Origin: an uncultured Lachnospiraceae bacterium
GTDB lineage: Bacteria > Bacillota > Clostridia > Lachnospirales > Lachnospiraceae
Direction: 5' to 3'
NCBI GenBank assembly: GCA_902782995.1
Contig: CACZPJ010000090.1
Coordinates: forward strand, 1 to 36,441
DNA length: 36,441 nt
The position numbers and the translations under genes are program-made. Below are positions 17,692 through 26,107 of the stretch, piece after piece. The notes under the pieces were generated by a model, which searched no databases, was not told the DNA's origin, and saw nothing but the letters and a program-made list of their open reading frames with translations. The stretch's first letter is position 1. The number at the start of each line of letters is the position of its first letter.

Positions 17692-18191
17692 GCGTTATCA
17701 CCAGTACCCATGGGGTACGTGGCGAAGTCAAGGTTTTCCCGACCACCGATGACGCGAAGCGTTTTAAGAAGTTAAAACAGGTCATATTAGATACCGGAAA
17801 AGAAAATATGGAGCTTGAGATCACACAGGTGAAGTTTTTTAAAAACATGGTGATCTTAAAATTCCGTCAGTTCGATAATATCAATGACATCGAGCAGTAC
17901 AAGGGAAAGCACCTTTATGTGACAAGGGAAAATGCGGTGAAGTTGAAAAAGAACGAGTACTTTATTGCGGATTTGATCGGGTTATCCGTGGAATCGGATG
18001 AAGGAGAAGCACTGGGTGAGATTACGGATGTGCTTCAGACCGGAGCCAATGATGTATATATAGTGCAAAAAGAGGGAGAACCGGAGTTAATGATACCGGC
18101 GATCAAGGACTGTATCTTAGAGGTAGATGTAGAAAACGGCAGTATGCGTGTACACCTGTTAGACGGACTGCGTGAAATGAATCAGAAGTAA
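17670..18191 (+). CDS. rimM: Ribosome maturation factor RimM
   Basis: 173-residue 16S rRNA processing factor that binds S19 and helps mature the 30S head. The start [20 protein letters not shown] matches the family, and the C-terminal PRC-barrel half includes [14 protein letters not shown]. The ATG at 17670 follows GGAG by five bases; an in-frame ATG at 17616 would add a non-conserved tail and has no good ribosome binding site. trmD follows immediately. Confidence 0.95.
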   Translation: MEDLLQVGVITSTHGVRGEVKVFPTTDDAKRFKKLKQVILDTGKENMELEITQVKFFKNMVILKFRQFDNINDIEQYKGKHLYVTRENAVKLKKNEYFIADLIGLSVESDEGEALGEITDVLQTGANDVYIVQKEGEPELMIPAIKDCILEVDVENGSMRVHLLDGLREMNQK

Positions 18192-18204
18192 GGTGGCAGA
18201 TGGG

Positions 18205-18924
18205 ATGAATTTTCATATTTTAACATTATTTCCGGAGATGGTAGAGCAGGGGCTTCATACGAGTATTATCGGACGGGCAGTGGAAAAGGGACTTTTATCT
18301 ATCGAAGCCATTAATATCCGTGATTATACGTTAGATAAGCATAAGAAGGTAGACGATTACCCATATGGCGGTGGTGCAGGCATGGTGATGCAGGCACAGC
18401 CGGTCTATGATGCCTGGAAGTCAGTGGTAGACCGGATCGGATATAAGCCGCGCACGATCTATCTGACCCCGCAGGGACCAACCTTTACGCAGCCGATGGC
18501 AAAGAAGTATGCAAAAGAGGAAGATCTGATCCTGCTATGCGGGCATTATGAAGGCATCGATGAGCGTGTCTTAGAAGAAATCGTAACCGATTACGTTTCG
18601 ATCGGGGACTATGTGCTGACCGGTGGAGAACTTGCAGCCATGGTGCTGACCGATGCAATCTCACGGATGGTGCCGGGCGTATTATCGAATCAGGAGTCCG
18701 GCTCGACGGAATCCTTTGAAGGGAATCTGTTAGAGTATCCGCAGTACAGCAGACCGGAAGAGTGGAATGGGAAAAAAGTACCTGCGATCTTACTGTCCGG
18801 CGACCATGCGAAGGTAGATGCATGGAGAAGGGAGCAGTCGATTTTACGGACGATCGAGCGGAGACCGGATCTGATGGAGCGGGCAGAGCTTACCGCAAAA
18901 GAAAAGAAGAAATACGGCGTTTAG
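18205..18924 (+). CDS. trmD: tRNA (guanine-37-N1)-methyltransferase TrmD
   Basis: SAM-dependent methyltransferase that makes m1G37 in tRNAs reading CNN codons and prevents +1 frameshifting. The 239 residues begin MNFHILTLFPEM. The trefoil-knot SAM site is represented by YLTPQGPTFTQ, LLCGHYEGIDERV and SIGDYVLTGGELA. A GTG at 18193 in the same frame would add four residues; the ATG at 18205 is chosen because the family begins there and AAGGTGG lies eight bases before it. rplS, which usually follows trmD, is not here. Confidence 0.95.
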   Translation: MNFHILTLFPEMVEQGLHTSIIGRAVEKGLLSIEAINIRDYTLDKHKKVDDYPYGGGAGMVMQAQPVYDAWKSVVDRIGYKPRTIYLTPQGPTFTQPMAKKYAKEEDLILLCGHYEGIDERVLEEIVTDYVSIGDYVLTGGELAAMVLTDAISRMVPGVLSNQESGSTESFEGNLLEYPQYSRPEEWNGKKVPAILLSGDHAKVDAWRREQSILRTIERRPDLMERAELTAKEKKKYGV

Positions 18925-19033
18925 TTCACGATGAGCGTTGCAAATGTTTGCGGAACATATTTTGTGTATTTTGTCAGTTATAAAATTTGAAAATATCTTT
19001 TGACACCCAAAGCCGATAAATGCAATCCGGTTA

Positions 19034-19062
19034 TGGACAAAGTATCTCTGAAATGATAAAAT
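19034..19062 (+). promoter_or_regulatory. Promoter for the tail-anchored coiled-coil gene
   Basis: TGGACA (19034-19039), 17-base spacer, extended -10 TGATAAAAT ending at 19062. A second weaker pair, TTGTCA (18971-18976) and TATCTT (18994-18999), also with a 17-base spacer, lies upstream in the 186-base gap after trmD. Confidence 0.65.
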
Positions 19063-19110
19063 GAAATCTGACAGATTCTGCCAGAGGCGGATCGTTAGGG
19101 AGGTACAGCG

Positions 19111-19884
19111 ATGGCTGGCATATTAGACAGAATATTCGGCAGGGTGTATCAGTATGAGATGAAGCATGATGAGGCAGCAGAGCGGAATGCGAAGCGGACT
19201 GTGAAGCAGGAGAAGCGCGTCATGGTGCAGACAGCAGAAAAGACACCCGAGACGGATCGTACATATACACAGGTAAGTGCAAAAAAGGAGCAGACAGAGG
19301 TGGAAAAAGAAGATTTCTTATTGAAACAGATCGATGAATTCCGTGAGAAGGCAAAGCAGTTACAGGGACTTTTAGCATCCAAGGAGAGCAAGGTTGCAGA
19401 GTTACAGAGCATTGTCGATGAGAATGAGATCCGTGCGAAGCATTTAGAGAATATGGTGAATGAGCGGAAGGAAGCAGCAGAGGTACTGCTTACCGGTGTA
19501 CATACCCAGATGGACGATATGATCGCCCAGGTAGAGACAAAGCTGAATGTCTTAGCAGAGAAGATTGAGAAGAATGTGAATGATACCACCGGACGTACGG
19601 CAGAGCAGACGGCTGAGATGAAGACAGCACTCGATGATGTATCGAAGCAGTTAGATGCCATGAAGCTAGAGCTGGCAGAGAAGATCCATAACGAGGATGT
19701 GAAGTGTTACCGGAATATGGCTTCTCTGATCGAAGAACTGACGGCGAAGTTAGAGGCGAATGATTCACTCGATCAGAAGCTTCATTCTGTGAAGAATTAC
19801 GTGAAGTTCATGGCATGGTTTTTAGTTGTGGACTTTGTGGTCTTAGTTGCATTTATACTGTATAGCTTGGGAATATTTGGTTAG
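19111..19884 (+). CDS. Tail-anchored coiled-coil membrane protein, unknown function
   Basis: 257 residues starting MAGILDRIFGRVYQYEMKHD with GGGAGG just upstream. The N-terminal 60 residues are charged and probably disordered. Residues about 65-225 form a long heptad-type coiled coil, including LQSIVDENEIRAKHLENMV and a part like the helical signalling region of chemoreceptors (QVETKLNVLAEKIEKNVNDT). A single C-terminal membrane helix (FMAWFLVVDFVVLVAFILYS) ends the protein. There is no signal peptide, so a C-terminal tail anchor with a cytoplasmic coiled coil is inferred. It is monocistronic, with its own promoter and terminator. Family not recognised. Confidence 0.75.
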   Translation: MAGILDRIFGRVYQYEMKHDEAAERNAKRTVKQEKRVMVQTAEKTPETDRTYTQVSAKKEQTEVEKEDFLLKQIDEFREKAKQLQGLLASKESKVAELQSIVDENEIRAKHLENMVNERKEAAEVLLTGVHTQMDDMIAQVETKLNVLAEKIEKNVNDTTGRTAEQTAEMKTALDDVSKQLDAMKLELAEKIHNEDVKCYRNMASLIEELTAKLEANDSLDQKLHSVKNYVKFMAWFLVVDFVVLVAFILYSLGIFG

Positions 19885-19893
19885 GAAAAACAG

Positions 19894-19926
19894 GCTTCGG
19901 AACAATGATAAGTTCCGGAGCTTTTT
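19894..19926 (+). terminator. Terminator after the coiled-coil gene
   Basis: GCTTCGGAAC (19894-19903) pairs with GTTCCGGAGC (19912-19921) with one G-U; 8-base loop; five T. Confidence 0.88.
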
Positions 19927-19953
19927 GCATTCTGAAAAATACAAGAAAATGTT

Positions 19954-19981
19954 TTGACAGTTCCCGATTATCGTGTAAAAT
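19954..19981 (+). promoter_or_regulatory. Promoter for the pyrophosphatase gene
   Basis: TTGACA (19954-19959), 16-base spacer, TAAAAT (19976-19981). Confidence 0.75.
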
Positions 19982-20022
19982 ATAAGTTATGATTTTGATA
20001 GAAAAGAAACAAAGGTGTATTT

Positions 20023-21690
20023 ATGAAAGAAACAGTTGAGAACAAGAAAGTATGGGTCATTGGTCATAAGAACCCGGATACCGATTCGATCTGTGCAGCC
20101 ATTGCATATGCGGACCTGAAGAATCAGACGGAGGGGAACCATTTCGAAGCAAAGCGTGCCGGTCAGATCAATGAAGAGACCAGATATGTACTGGATTATT
20201 TTCAGGTAGAAGAGCCGGAGTTTGTAAAGGATGCTGGAGCGCAGATCAAGGATATTGAATACAGAAGGACAGAGGGCGTCAGCAGCCATATTTCCATCAA
20301 GCGTGCATGGGAATTAATGAAGACCTTAGACGTTGTATCCCTGCCGATCACACGCCCGGATAATACCTTAGACGGAATGATCGTTACCGGCGATATTGCA
20401 AAGTCCTATATGGATGTGTTAGATAACGATATTTTAGCAACGGCAAGAACCCAGTTTAAGAATATCGTGGAGACCTTAAACGGTGTGATGGTAACCGGAA
20501 ATGAACATGGTTACTTTATCCGTGGTAAGGTCGTGGTTGCAGCAGCCACCCCGGATGTGATGGAGGAATATATTGATGATGATGATGTGGTAATCCTCGG
20601 AGACCGTTATGAGTCACAGTTCTGTGCGGTAGAGATGAATGCGAGCTGTATCATTGTATGCTCGAATGCGAAGATCACCAAGACGATCATACAGCTTGCG
20701 AAGGAAAAGGACTGCATGATCATCAGTACGCCGTACGATACCTTTACGGTGGCGCGTCTGATCAACCAGAGTATGCCGATCAAGTATATTATGAAAAAAG
20801 AGAACCTGATCACATTTGAAGTAGACGATTATGTCGATGATGTCAAGGAAGTGATGTCGAAGGTCAGACACCGTGACTTCCCGGTCTTAACCGAAGATGG
20901 CTATTATGCAGGCATGATCTCAAGACGTAATCTGCTGAGTATGCAAAAGAAGCATCTCATTTTAGTCGACCATAATGAGAAGTCGCAGGCAGTCGATGGA
21001 ATCGATGGTGCAGAGATCTTAGAGATCATCGATCATCACAGACTTGGAAGCTTAGAGACGATCTCACCGGTATTTTTCCGGAACCAGCCGCTTGGCTGTA
21101 CGTCCACGATCATCTATCAGATGTATCGGGAAAAGGGTGTGGAGGTAACGCAAAAGATCGCAGGACTGCTGCTTGCAGCGATCATTTCCGATACACTGAT
21201 GTTCCGGTCCCCGACCTGTACCGAAGTGGACAAGCAGGTGGCAGAGGAACTGGCACGTATTGCAGGCGAAGATATTGAGACACTGGCAAAGGCTATGTTT
21301 GAAGCCGGAAGTGATTTTAAAAATAAGACTAAGGAAGAACTGTTCTATCAGGACTTTAAGACCTTTCATGTCGATGAGTGTACCTTTGGTGTCGCACAGT
21401 TAAGTGCTATGAGCCAGCAGGAGTTAAGCCACGTAAAGCGTAAGCTGAATCCGTACTTAGAGACTGCCATGGGAGAACAGAAGTTAGATATGGTCTTTGT
21501 GCTTTTGACAGACATCTTAGCAGAGTCCTCAGAAGTGATCTATGCAGGAGATGAGGCAGAGGAGCTTTTAACAAGCTGCTATGGTGAGAAGAATGCAAAG
21601 GGCAAGATGATCTTAAAGGGTGTGGTATCGAGAAAGAAACAGCTCATACCGACACTGATCGCAGGAATTCAGCAGAAGAATGGGAAATAG
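20023..21690 (+). CDS. Manganese-dependent inorganic pyrophosphatase with CBS and DRTGG domains
   Basis: Family II (DHH-type) pyrophosphatase that hydrolyses PPi to phosphate and is controlled by adenine nucleotides through inserted CBS domains. The 555 residues run: N-terminal DHH part with GHKNPDTDS (14-22), first CBS motif (about 75-125), DRTGG-like domain (about 130-245), second CBS motif (about 250-305), then the rest of the DHH domain with VDHNE and IDHHR (near 337), and a DHHA2 domain to the end. The long CBS-DRTGG-CBS form is well known in Clostridia and is about 240 residues longer than the simple enzyme. It is followed after seven bases by the flavin reductase-like gene. Confidence 0.92.
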   Translation: MKETVENKKVWVIGHKNPDTDSICAAIAYADLKNQTEGNHFEAKRAGQINEETRYVLDYFQVEEPEFVKDAGAQIKDIEYRRTEGVSSHISIKRAWELMKTLDVVSLPITRPDNTLDGMIVTGDIAKSYMDVLDNDILATARTQFKNIVETLNGVMVTGNEHGYFIRGKVVVAAATPDVMEEYIDDDDVVILGDRYESQFCAVEMNASCIIVCSNAKITKTIIQLAKEKDCMIISTPYDTFTVARLINQSMPIKYIMKKENLITFEVDDYVDDVKEVMSKVRHRDFPVLTEDGYYAGMISRRNLLSMQKKHLILVDHNEKSQAVDGIDGAEILEIIDHHRLGSLETISPVFFRNQPLGCTSTIIYQMYREKGVEVTQKIAGLLLAAIISDTLMFRSPTCTEVDKQVAEELARIAGEDIETLAKAMFEAGSDFKNKTKEELFYQDFKTFHVDECTFGVAQLSAMSQQELSHVKRKLNPYLETAMGEQKLDMVFVLLTDILAESSEVIYAGDEAEELLTSCYGEKNAKGKMILKGVVSRKKQLIPTLIAGIQQKNGK

Positions 21691-21697
21691 GTGAATC

Positions 21698-22315
21698 ATG
21701 GGAAAACAACAATGGAAGCCAGGCAATATGCTCTATCCCGTTCCGGCAGTTATGGTAAGCTGTGCGCGCACGGGAGAGAAGCCAAATATTATTACGGTAG
21801 CATGGGCAGGCACGATCTGTTCCGATCCGGTTATGCTTTCGATTTCGGTGCGGAAGGAACGCTATTCCCACGACATCATAGCAGAAAGCGGTGAATTTGT
21901 CGTAAACCTTGTAACAAAGGACTTAACATTTGCAACAGATTACTGCGGTGTCCGGTCGGGCAGGGATGTGGATAAGTTTGCAAAGATGCATCTGACTCCG
22001 GTTGCAGTAGATCATGTATCGGCACCTGCCATCGCAGAGAGTCCGGTCAATATTGCATGCAGGGTAAAAGAGATGAAGGAATTAGGCAGCCACGATCTGT
22101 TTCTTGCAGAAGTGGTCGGTGTGACGGTCGATGACCGCTATATGGACGCATCGGGCAAGTTCCACCTTAACAGCACAGGGCTTGTCAGCTATTCCCATGG
22201 GGAATACTTTTTACTGGGTGAAAAGCTTGGCAAGTTCGGATATTCGGTACAGAAGAAAAAGCCTAAGGACCGTACAAAGCAGAAGAAGATATCAGCCGGG
22301 AAAAGAAGATCGTAA
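21698..22315 (+). CDS. Flavin reductase family (FMN-binding split-barrel) protein
   Basis: 205-residue protein of the flavin reductase-like (DIM6/NTAB) family, which bind FMN in a split barrel. The N-terminus KPGNMLYPVPAVMVSCA, the segment PNIITVAWAGTICSDPVMLS and SGEFVVNLV are typical. The C-terminus is a basic tail (KKKPKDRTKQKKISAGKRRS). Substrate unknown. It is co-transcribed with the pyrophosphatase; no functional link is known. Confidence 0.88.
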   Translation: MGKQQWKPGNMLYPVPAVMVSCARTGEKPNIITVAWAGTICSDPVMLSISVRKERYSHDIIAESGEFVVNLVTKDLTFATDYCGVRSGRDVDKFAKMHLTPVAVDHVSAPAIAESPVNIACRVKEMKELGSHDLFLAEVVGVTVDDRYMDASGKFHLNSTGLVSYSHGEYFLLGEKLGKFGYSVQKKKPKDRTKQKKISAGKRRS

Positions 22316-22336
22316 AAGGTCTTAAAAAAGAGAGAG

Positions 22337-22375
22337 AGGCATGATATGTTGTGGAAGTGACATATCATGCCTTTT
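22337..22375 (+). terminator. Terminator-like hairpin after the flavin reductase gene
   Basis: Perfect 13-bp stem AGGCATGATATGT / ACATATCATGCCT (22337-22349/22360-22372) with a 10-base loop but only a short TTTT. Confidence 0.75.
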
Positions 22376-22473
22376 GAATTATTGGGAACTGTAGAGCACA
22401 TTTACAATTCCTGGTAGAGTATAAATACTAACAAGAAAATTATGCACAAAAACTGCACTTTTGTACAGGAAAA

Positions 22474-22503
22474 GGTCGTGAAATGTCAATTTTGGGTCGT
22501 GAA
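22474..22503 (+). promoter_or_regulatory. LytTR-type direct-repeat operator
   Basis: GGTCGTGAA occurs at 22474-22482 and again at 22495-22503, 21 bases apart start to start (9-base boxes, 12-base spacer), placing both on one face of the helix. This is the geometry of AgrA/ComE-type LytTR sites. A hairpin-like inverted repeat (TGCACAAAA/TTTTGTACA, one mismatch, 22443-22467) lies just upstream. The likely ligand is the LytTR regulator encoded at 23898. Confidence 0.75.
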
Positions 22504-22518
22504 TTATACGGAATAAAA

Positions 22519-22547
22519 TTGTAAAATAGGTGAGGAAGAATTATAAT
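22519..22547 (+). promoter_or_regulatory. Promoter of the two-component operon
   Basis: TTGTAA (22519-22524), 17-base spacer, TATAAT (22542-22547), 15 bases downstream of the direct repeat. An alternative -10, TAAAAT at 22522-22527, would put the second repeat over the -35, as in other LytTR-activated promoters. Confidence 0.6.
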
Positions 22548-22594
22548 AAATAGAGCAGATGAAGCAGACAGATGATTGAGGTTAGGTACGTGGA

Positions 22595-23881
22595 ATGAAA
22601 AGCATTTTCTTATTTTGCATCATGACAGTAGAGAAGTTATTATATTATCAGTTTTTACGAAAACGGATGATGCAGAAGTCACGCATATTACCTGTTATAG
22701 GAATAGGAATTATATGCATGATCCAGAGCCTTATTGCCTCCTTCGGATTCGGAGCGGGGGAACAGATTTTTGCAAAGATCATACTGAACTTTGTCTATAT
22801 GTTATTATTCTTTGAAGCACCGGTGTCTCAGAAAGTGATATCAGCCATGGTGGAACCGATCGTATCCATTGCTTCGAACGGACTTGCATACGGAGTTTTT
22901 TATCTCAGTGTCAAAGAGAAGCCGGGTATGATATTAGTGGAGTCGAATGCGGCAGGCTGTATCATATCTGCAATCTATCTTATCAATGCAGGGACTATCT
23001 ATTTTATCTTACGGAAGCTGAAGAACCGTTCCGGTTTTCTGCCGGTTTATCTGATTCATGCCATGATTACCATTGTGTTAATTGGAATTTTTATACTGTC
23101 CCAGCTTTTTAAAGTAGTATTAGAAGTGCCGATCAAGACGGGGGAACTGTTGTTAGAAATGATCTGTCTTGGAATTTTTCTGATGATCGTACTGATGTTT
23201 TATCTCTTTGAAAAGATCGGCAAGGTGGCACAGGAAAAGGCAGAACTTGAGATTACCAACCGGCAGTATAAGATGGAGATCAGGCATATTGAATCCGTCA
23301 GTGATTCGATCCGTGCACTGCGGACATGGAAGCATGACTATAAGCAGCATCTGTCTGTGATCCGGCAGCTGCTGCAGGAGGAAAATTACGAGGCATTGCG
23401 TGATTACTGTGAACAGATCGATCATACCGGACAGGGCATGGATGAACTGGTTACTACCGGTAATGCAGTGATTAATGCACTGGTATCAGATAAGCTCATG
23501 CATGCAAGATCACAGCACATTGATATTCAGTATGAGATTATTCTTTCCACTGCGCTCCAGATACCGGATATGGATCTGTGTATTATATTAGGGAATCTTT
23601 TAGACAATGCCATTGAGGCGTGTGCAAAGATCAAAGAGGAAGAGAAGCGACAGATTCAGATCACCATGAAGCCGAAGCGCAATATGTATTATATCCGTAT
23701 TGCAAACAGTTCGGATGGTATCTATCATTTCAGTGGAAAACGGGAACTGTTATCGACGAAGACAGGTGAAGATCATGGGATCGGACTAAAGAGAATGGAA
23801 CAGGTAGTAGAGTCGTATCATGGATTTTATTCCTATGAGGCAAAGGAGGATACCTTTGCTGTTACGGTGATTCTGCCATAA
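22595..23881 (+). CDS. AgrC-type sensor histidine kinase
   Basis: 428-residue membrane sensor kinase. The N-terminal about 205 residues hold six or so membrane helices (for example ILPVIGIGIICMIQSLIASF and AMITIVLIGIFILSQLF). After a short linker comes the phospho-acceptor region LRTWKHDYKQHLSVI with H247, then a GHKL ATPase domain with N box ILGNLLDNAIEAC (N334, N338) and G box DHGIGLKRM (394-402). This layout is that of AgrC/CitA-like kinases sensing peptides or small molecules. No agrB or precursor-peptide gene is adjacent, so the signal is unknown. The response regulator gene follows after 16 bases. Confidence 0.9.
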   Translation: MKSIFLFCIMTVEKLLYYQFLRKRMMQKSRILPVIGIGIICMIQSLIASFGFGAGEQIFAKIILNFVYMLLFFEAPVSQKVISAMVEPIVSIASNGLAYGVFYLSVKEKPGMILVESNAAGCIISAIYLINAGTIYFILRKLKNRSGFLPVYLIHAMITIVLIGIFILSQLFKVVLEVPIKTGELLLEMICLGIFLMIVLMFYLFEKIGKVAQEKAELEITNRQYKMEIRHIESVSDSIRALRTWKHDYKQHLSVIRQLLQEENYEALRDYCEQIDHTGQGMDELVTTGNAVINALVSDKLMHARSQHIDIQYEIILSTALQIPDMDLCIILGNLLDNAIEACAKIKEEEKRQIQITMKPKRNMYYIRIANSSDGIYHFSGKRELLSTKTGEDHGIGLKRMEQVVESYHGFYSYEAKEDTFAVTVILP

Positions 23882-23897
23882 TATCCTTGGAGGAAAC

Positions 23898-24602
23898 ATG
23901 GAAGCTTTTTGTATTGCGATCATTGAGGATCAAAGCAGCTACAGGCAGCAGCTGCATGATAAGATCCGTGGGTGGGCAGCAGCCTATCATGTAGAGACAA
24001 ATATCTGTGAATTTGTAAACGGAGAGGTATTTTTCCGACTGCCGATCCATTACCATATTATTTTTATTGATATTGAATTAGATCAGGACATCAATGGTGT
24101 GGAGATAGCCAAGAAGCTGCGGAAGAACGGCTATCAGGGGGAGATTATTTTTACGACGAGCCACCGGGAATATATTTTAGAAGGATATGATGTGCATGCA
24201 TACCAGTATCTGTTAAAGCCGATCGATCAGACGAAGCTTCTGCGTGCACTTGAAAATATCTACAGCAGATACAGCGCGGATTTTTATACGATTTTTAACC
24301 GGGGAAATGTGATCCGGCTAAAGTACCGGAATATTCTCTATATTACGAGTTCAAATCATAATGTGGATATTCATCTGAATGGGGTAGATAAGACCTATTC
24401 TCCCAAGATCAAGTTCAATACGATCGTGAAGTCTTTTCCGAAGAATTTTAAGCAGTGCCACCGGACAATTCTGGTGAATATGGATTATGTGAGTCATATC
24501 AGTAAGACAGAATTAAGCCTGCTCGATGGGACAGTGCTGCTGATCAGTGCAACGTATCTGTCGAATATCCAGCAGGCAATGATTCAGGCTTTAAGCGAAT
24601 AA
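23898..24602 (+). CDS. LytTR response regulator
   Basis: 234-residue regulator of the AgrA/LytR class. The receiver domain has the acidic pair E10-D11, the phospho-acceptor D58 in IIFIDIE, and K107 in YLLKPID. Residues about 135-230 form a LytTR DNA-binding domain (KYRNILYITSSNHNVDIHL ... KNFKQCHRTILVNMDYV). GGAGG lies seven bases before the ATG. It should bind the 9-base direct repeat upstream of the kinase gene, giving autoregulation. The gene ends two bases from the convergent DUF4364 gene, with no terminator between them. Confidence 0.92.
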   Translation: MEAFCIAIIEDQSSYRQQLHDKIRGWAAAYHVETNICEFVNGEVFFRLPIHYHIIFIDIELDQDINGVEIAKKLRKNGYQGEIIFTTSHREYILEGYDVHAYQYLLKPIDQTKLLRALENIYSRYSADFYTIFNRGNVIRLKYRNILYITSSNHNVDIHLNGVDKTYSPKIKFNTIVKSFPKNFKQCHRTILVNMDYVSHISKTELSLLDGTVLLISATYLSNIQQAMIQALSE

Positions 24603-24604
24603 GT

Positions 24605-25120
24605 CTATTTTAACAGATAATCCATCAGACAGGCATAGACCTCGTCACTTTCCTTTTTCCAGTTCTGACAGATGGCTTCTGCCTGTTCCTTTGTCTTGAC
24701 GGTGAGCGTCAGGTCAAGGCGGGAGACGCCCTTTTCCTTGATCTGGCACCGTGCAGCATAGGCACGGTCCACAGTCTTATAATAATCAGCAATGATCGAA
24801 TTCTCATTTTTGATGGTCATCTTCTTATCTGCGAAGTAGGAGAGAACATCCTCCTCAATCGAGCTTGACACCTTATCCTGAAAGTACCGGAGTGTTTCGA
24901 CACCGGCAGGCGTGATCGTATACTGTGTATTCTTGTGGGTGGATTCCATACGGATCAGCTCCGAATCGAGCAGATCGTGGAGTACACGCTGGATCGTAAA
25001 ATAATCCGTGTATTCTTTTTCTAAGAAAAAATCGGAGATCTGTGTGTTGGTCAATGGAAAGTCCATCTTTTCAAGCATGTATAAAATAATCAGTTTATAA
25101 ATGGTGTTTGGTTCTGCCAT
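24605..25120 (-). CDS. DUF4364 family protein
   Basis: 171 residues, starting MAEPNTIYKLIILYMLEKMD. The first 75 residues look like a winged helix (NTQISDFFLEKEYTDYFTIQ, then a wing at HKNTQYTITPAGVETLRYF), and the remainder is a mixed alpha/beta domain. DUF4364 proteins are small winged-helix proteins common in Clostridia; their role is not established. It is the last gene of a minus-strand operon with the radical SAM protein and malic enzyme. Confidence 0.85.
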   Translation of the reverse strand: MAEPNTIYKLIILYMLEKMDFPLTNTQISDFFLEKEYTDYFTIQRVLHDLLDSELIRMESTHKNTQYTITPAGVETLRYFQDKVSSSIEEDVLSYFADKKMTIKNENSIIADYYKTVDRAYAARCQIKEKGVSRLDLTLTVKTKEQAEAICQNWKKESDEVYACLMDYLLK

Positions 25121-25144
25121 AATCTCACTGCCTTTCTAAAGATT

Positions 25145-26086
25145 CTAAGTGGAAGTCTTGTCACGATCATACTTCCCCTGCCACAAATTCTGTTCCTTCA
25201 TGTTCTGATTGATCTGATTGAGTACCCGCTTCTTATCCGTGCTCCAGAGTGGTGCAACAAGCAGGGAACGTGGACCGTCCCCGGTGATCCGGTGGATCAC
25301 GATATGCTCCGGAATGCGTGCGAGACACTGCGGGATAAAGTCACAGTATTCTTCTAGGGTAAAAAGCCGGAACGGATGTGCCTTGTAATAATTTGCAAGA
25401 TCCGTACCGCGCAACACATGCAGAAGCTGAAGCTTGATGCCGTCGATCGGCAGATGGGAGACGGTATCAACCGAAGCAAGCATCATGTCGGTAGTTTCTC
25501 CCGGAAGTCCAAGGATCAGATGGACAATAACCGAAAGCCCTGCCTGATGCAGACGGTTTACGGTATCTAAAAAGCATGCATAAGAAAAACCGCTGCGGAT
25601 GAATGCAGAGGTCTTTGGATGAATGGTCTGTAGTCCAAGCTCGATCCAGACCGGCTTGATCTCATTTAGTTCCACAAGCAGAGACAATACCTCCGGTGAG
25701 ATACAGTCCGGACGTGTCGCGATTGAAAGTGCAACAATACCGGGCTGTTTGATCGCTTCTGTATACAGGCGGCGCAGATAGGAGACATCTGCATAGGTAT
25801 TCGTATATGCCTGAAAGTATGCGATAAACTTCCGGCAGTTTGTCTTTGCCTGAATGCGTGATCTTGCCTCGGCGATCTGCATCGGAACAGAAGCAGAGCA
25901 GTCTGCGGCAAAGTCACCGGAGCCGCCGGCGGAACAGAAGATACAGCCGCGTGTATCTAAGGTTCCGTCACGGTTTGGGCAGGTCATGCCGCCGTTTAAA
26001 GACAGCCGGTAGACTTTTTCACCGAAGGTCTGCTTCAGATAATAATTCAAGGAGTAGTAACGTTTGTCATCCCATTGTCTGTACAT
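25145..26086 (-). CDS. TIGR01212 (YtqA-like) radical SAM protein
   Basis: 313-residue radical SAM enzyme of the TIGR01212/YtqA family, reaction unknown. The cluster cysteines are C36, C48 and C51 in CPNRDGTLDTRGCIFC, with the wider CX11CX2C spacing characteristic of this family. The motif HLILGLPGET marks the SAM barrel. GGAG lies seven bases before the ATG. It begins 21 bases after the malic enzyme stop and is followed by the DUF4364 gene after 24 bases, consistent with one operon. Confidence 0.9.
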   Translation of the reverse strand: MYRQWDDKRYYSLNYYLKQTFGEKVYRLSLNGGMTCPNRDGTLDTRGCIFCSAGGSGDFAADCSASVPMQIAEARSRIQAKTNCRKFIAYFQAYTNTYADVSYLRRLYTEAIKQPGIVALSIATRPDCISPEVLSLLVELNEIKPVWIELGLQTIHPKTSAFIRSGFSYACFLDTVNRLHQAGLSVIVHLILGLPGETTDMMLASVDTVSHLPIDGIKLQLLHVLRGTDLANYYKAHPFRLFTLEEYCDFIPQCLARIPEHIVIHRITGDGPRSLLVAPLWSTDKKRVLNQINQNMKEQNLWQGKYDRDKTST

Positions 26087-26107
26087 GTATCTTCTCCGGT
26101 TCTGATC

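Noticed and set aside
19111..19884. Considered as a displaced JetD or other nuclease partner for jetABC
   Set aside because: It is a coiled coil with a tail anchor and shows no nuclease or topoisomerase-primase motif.
22442..22516. A 24-codon ORF upstream of the histidine kinase gene, considered as a signal-peptide precursor
   Set aside because: It lacks a ribosome binding site, ends before the promoter's likely start, and its sequence is made of the direct-repeat operator.
24605..25120. DUF4364 protein considered as a subunit of the SMC complex because of its winged helix
   Set aside because: It belongs to the malic enzyme operon on the other strand, 7 kb away, and matches DUF4364 rather than MukE/ScpB-type proteins.
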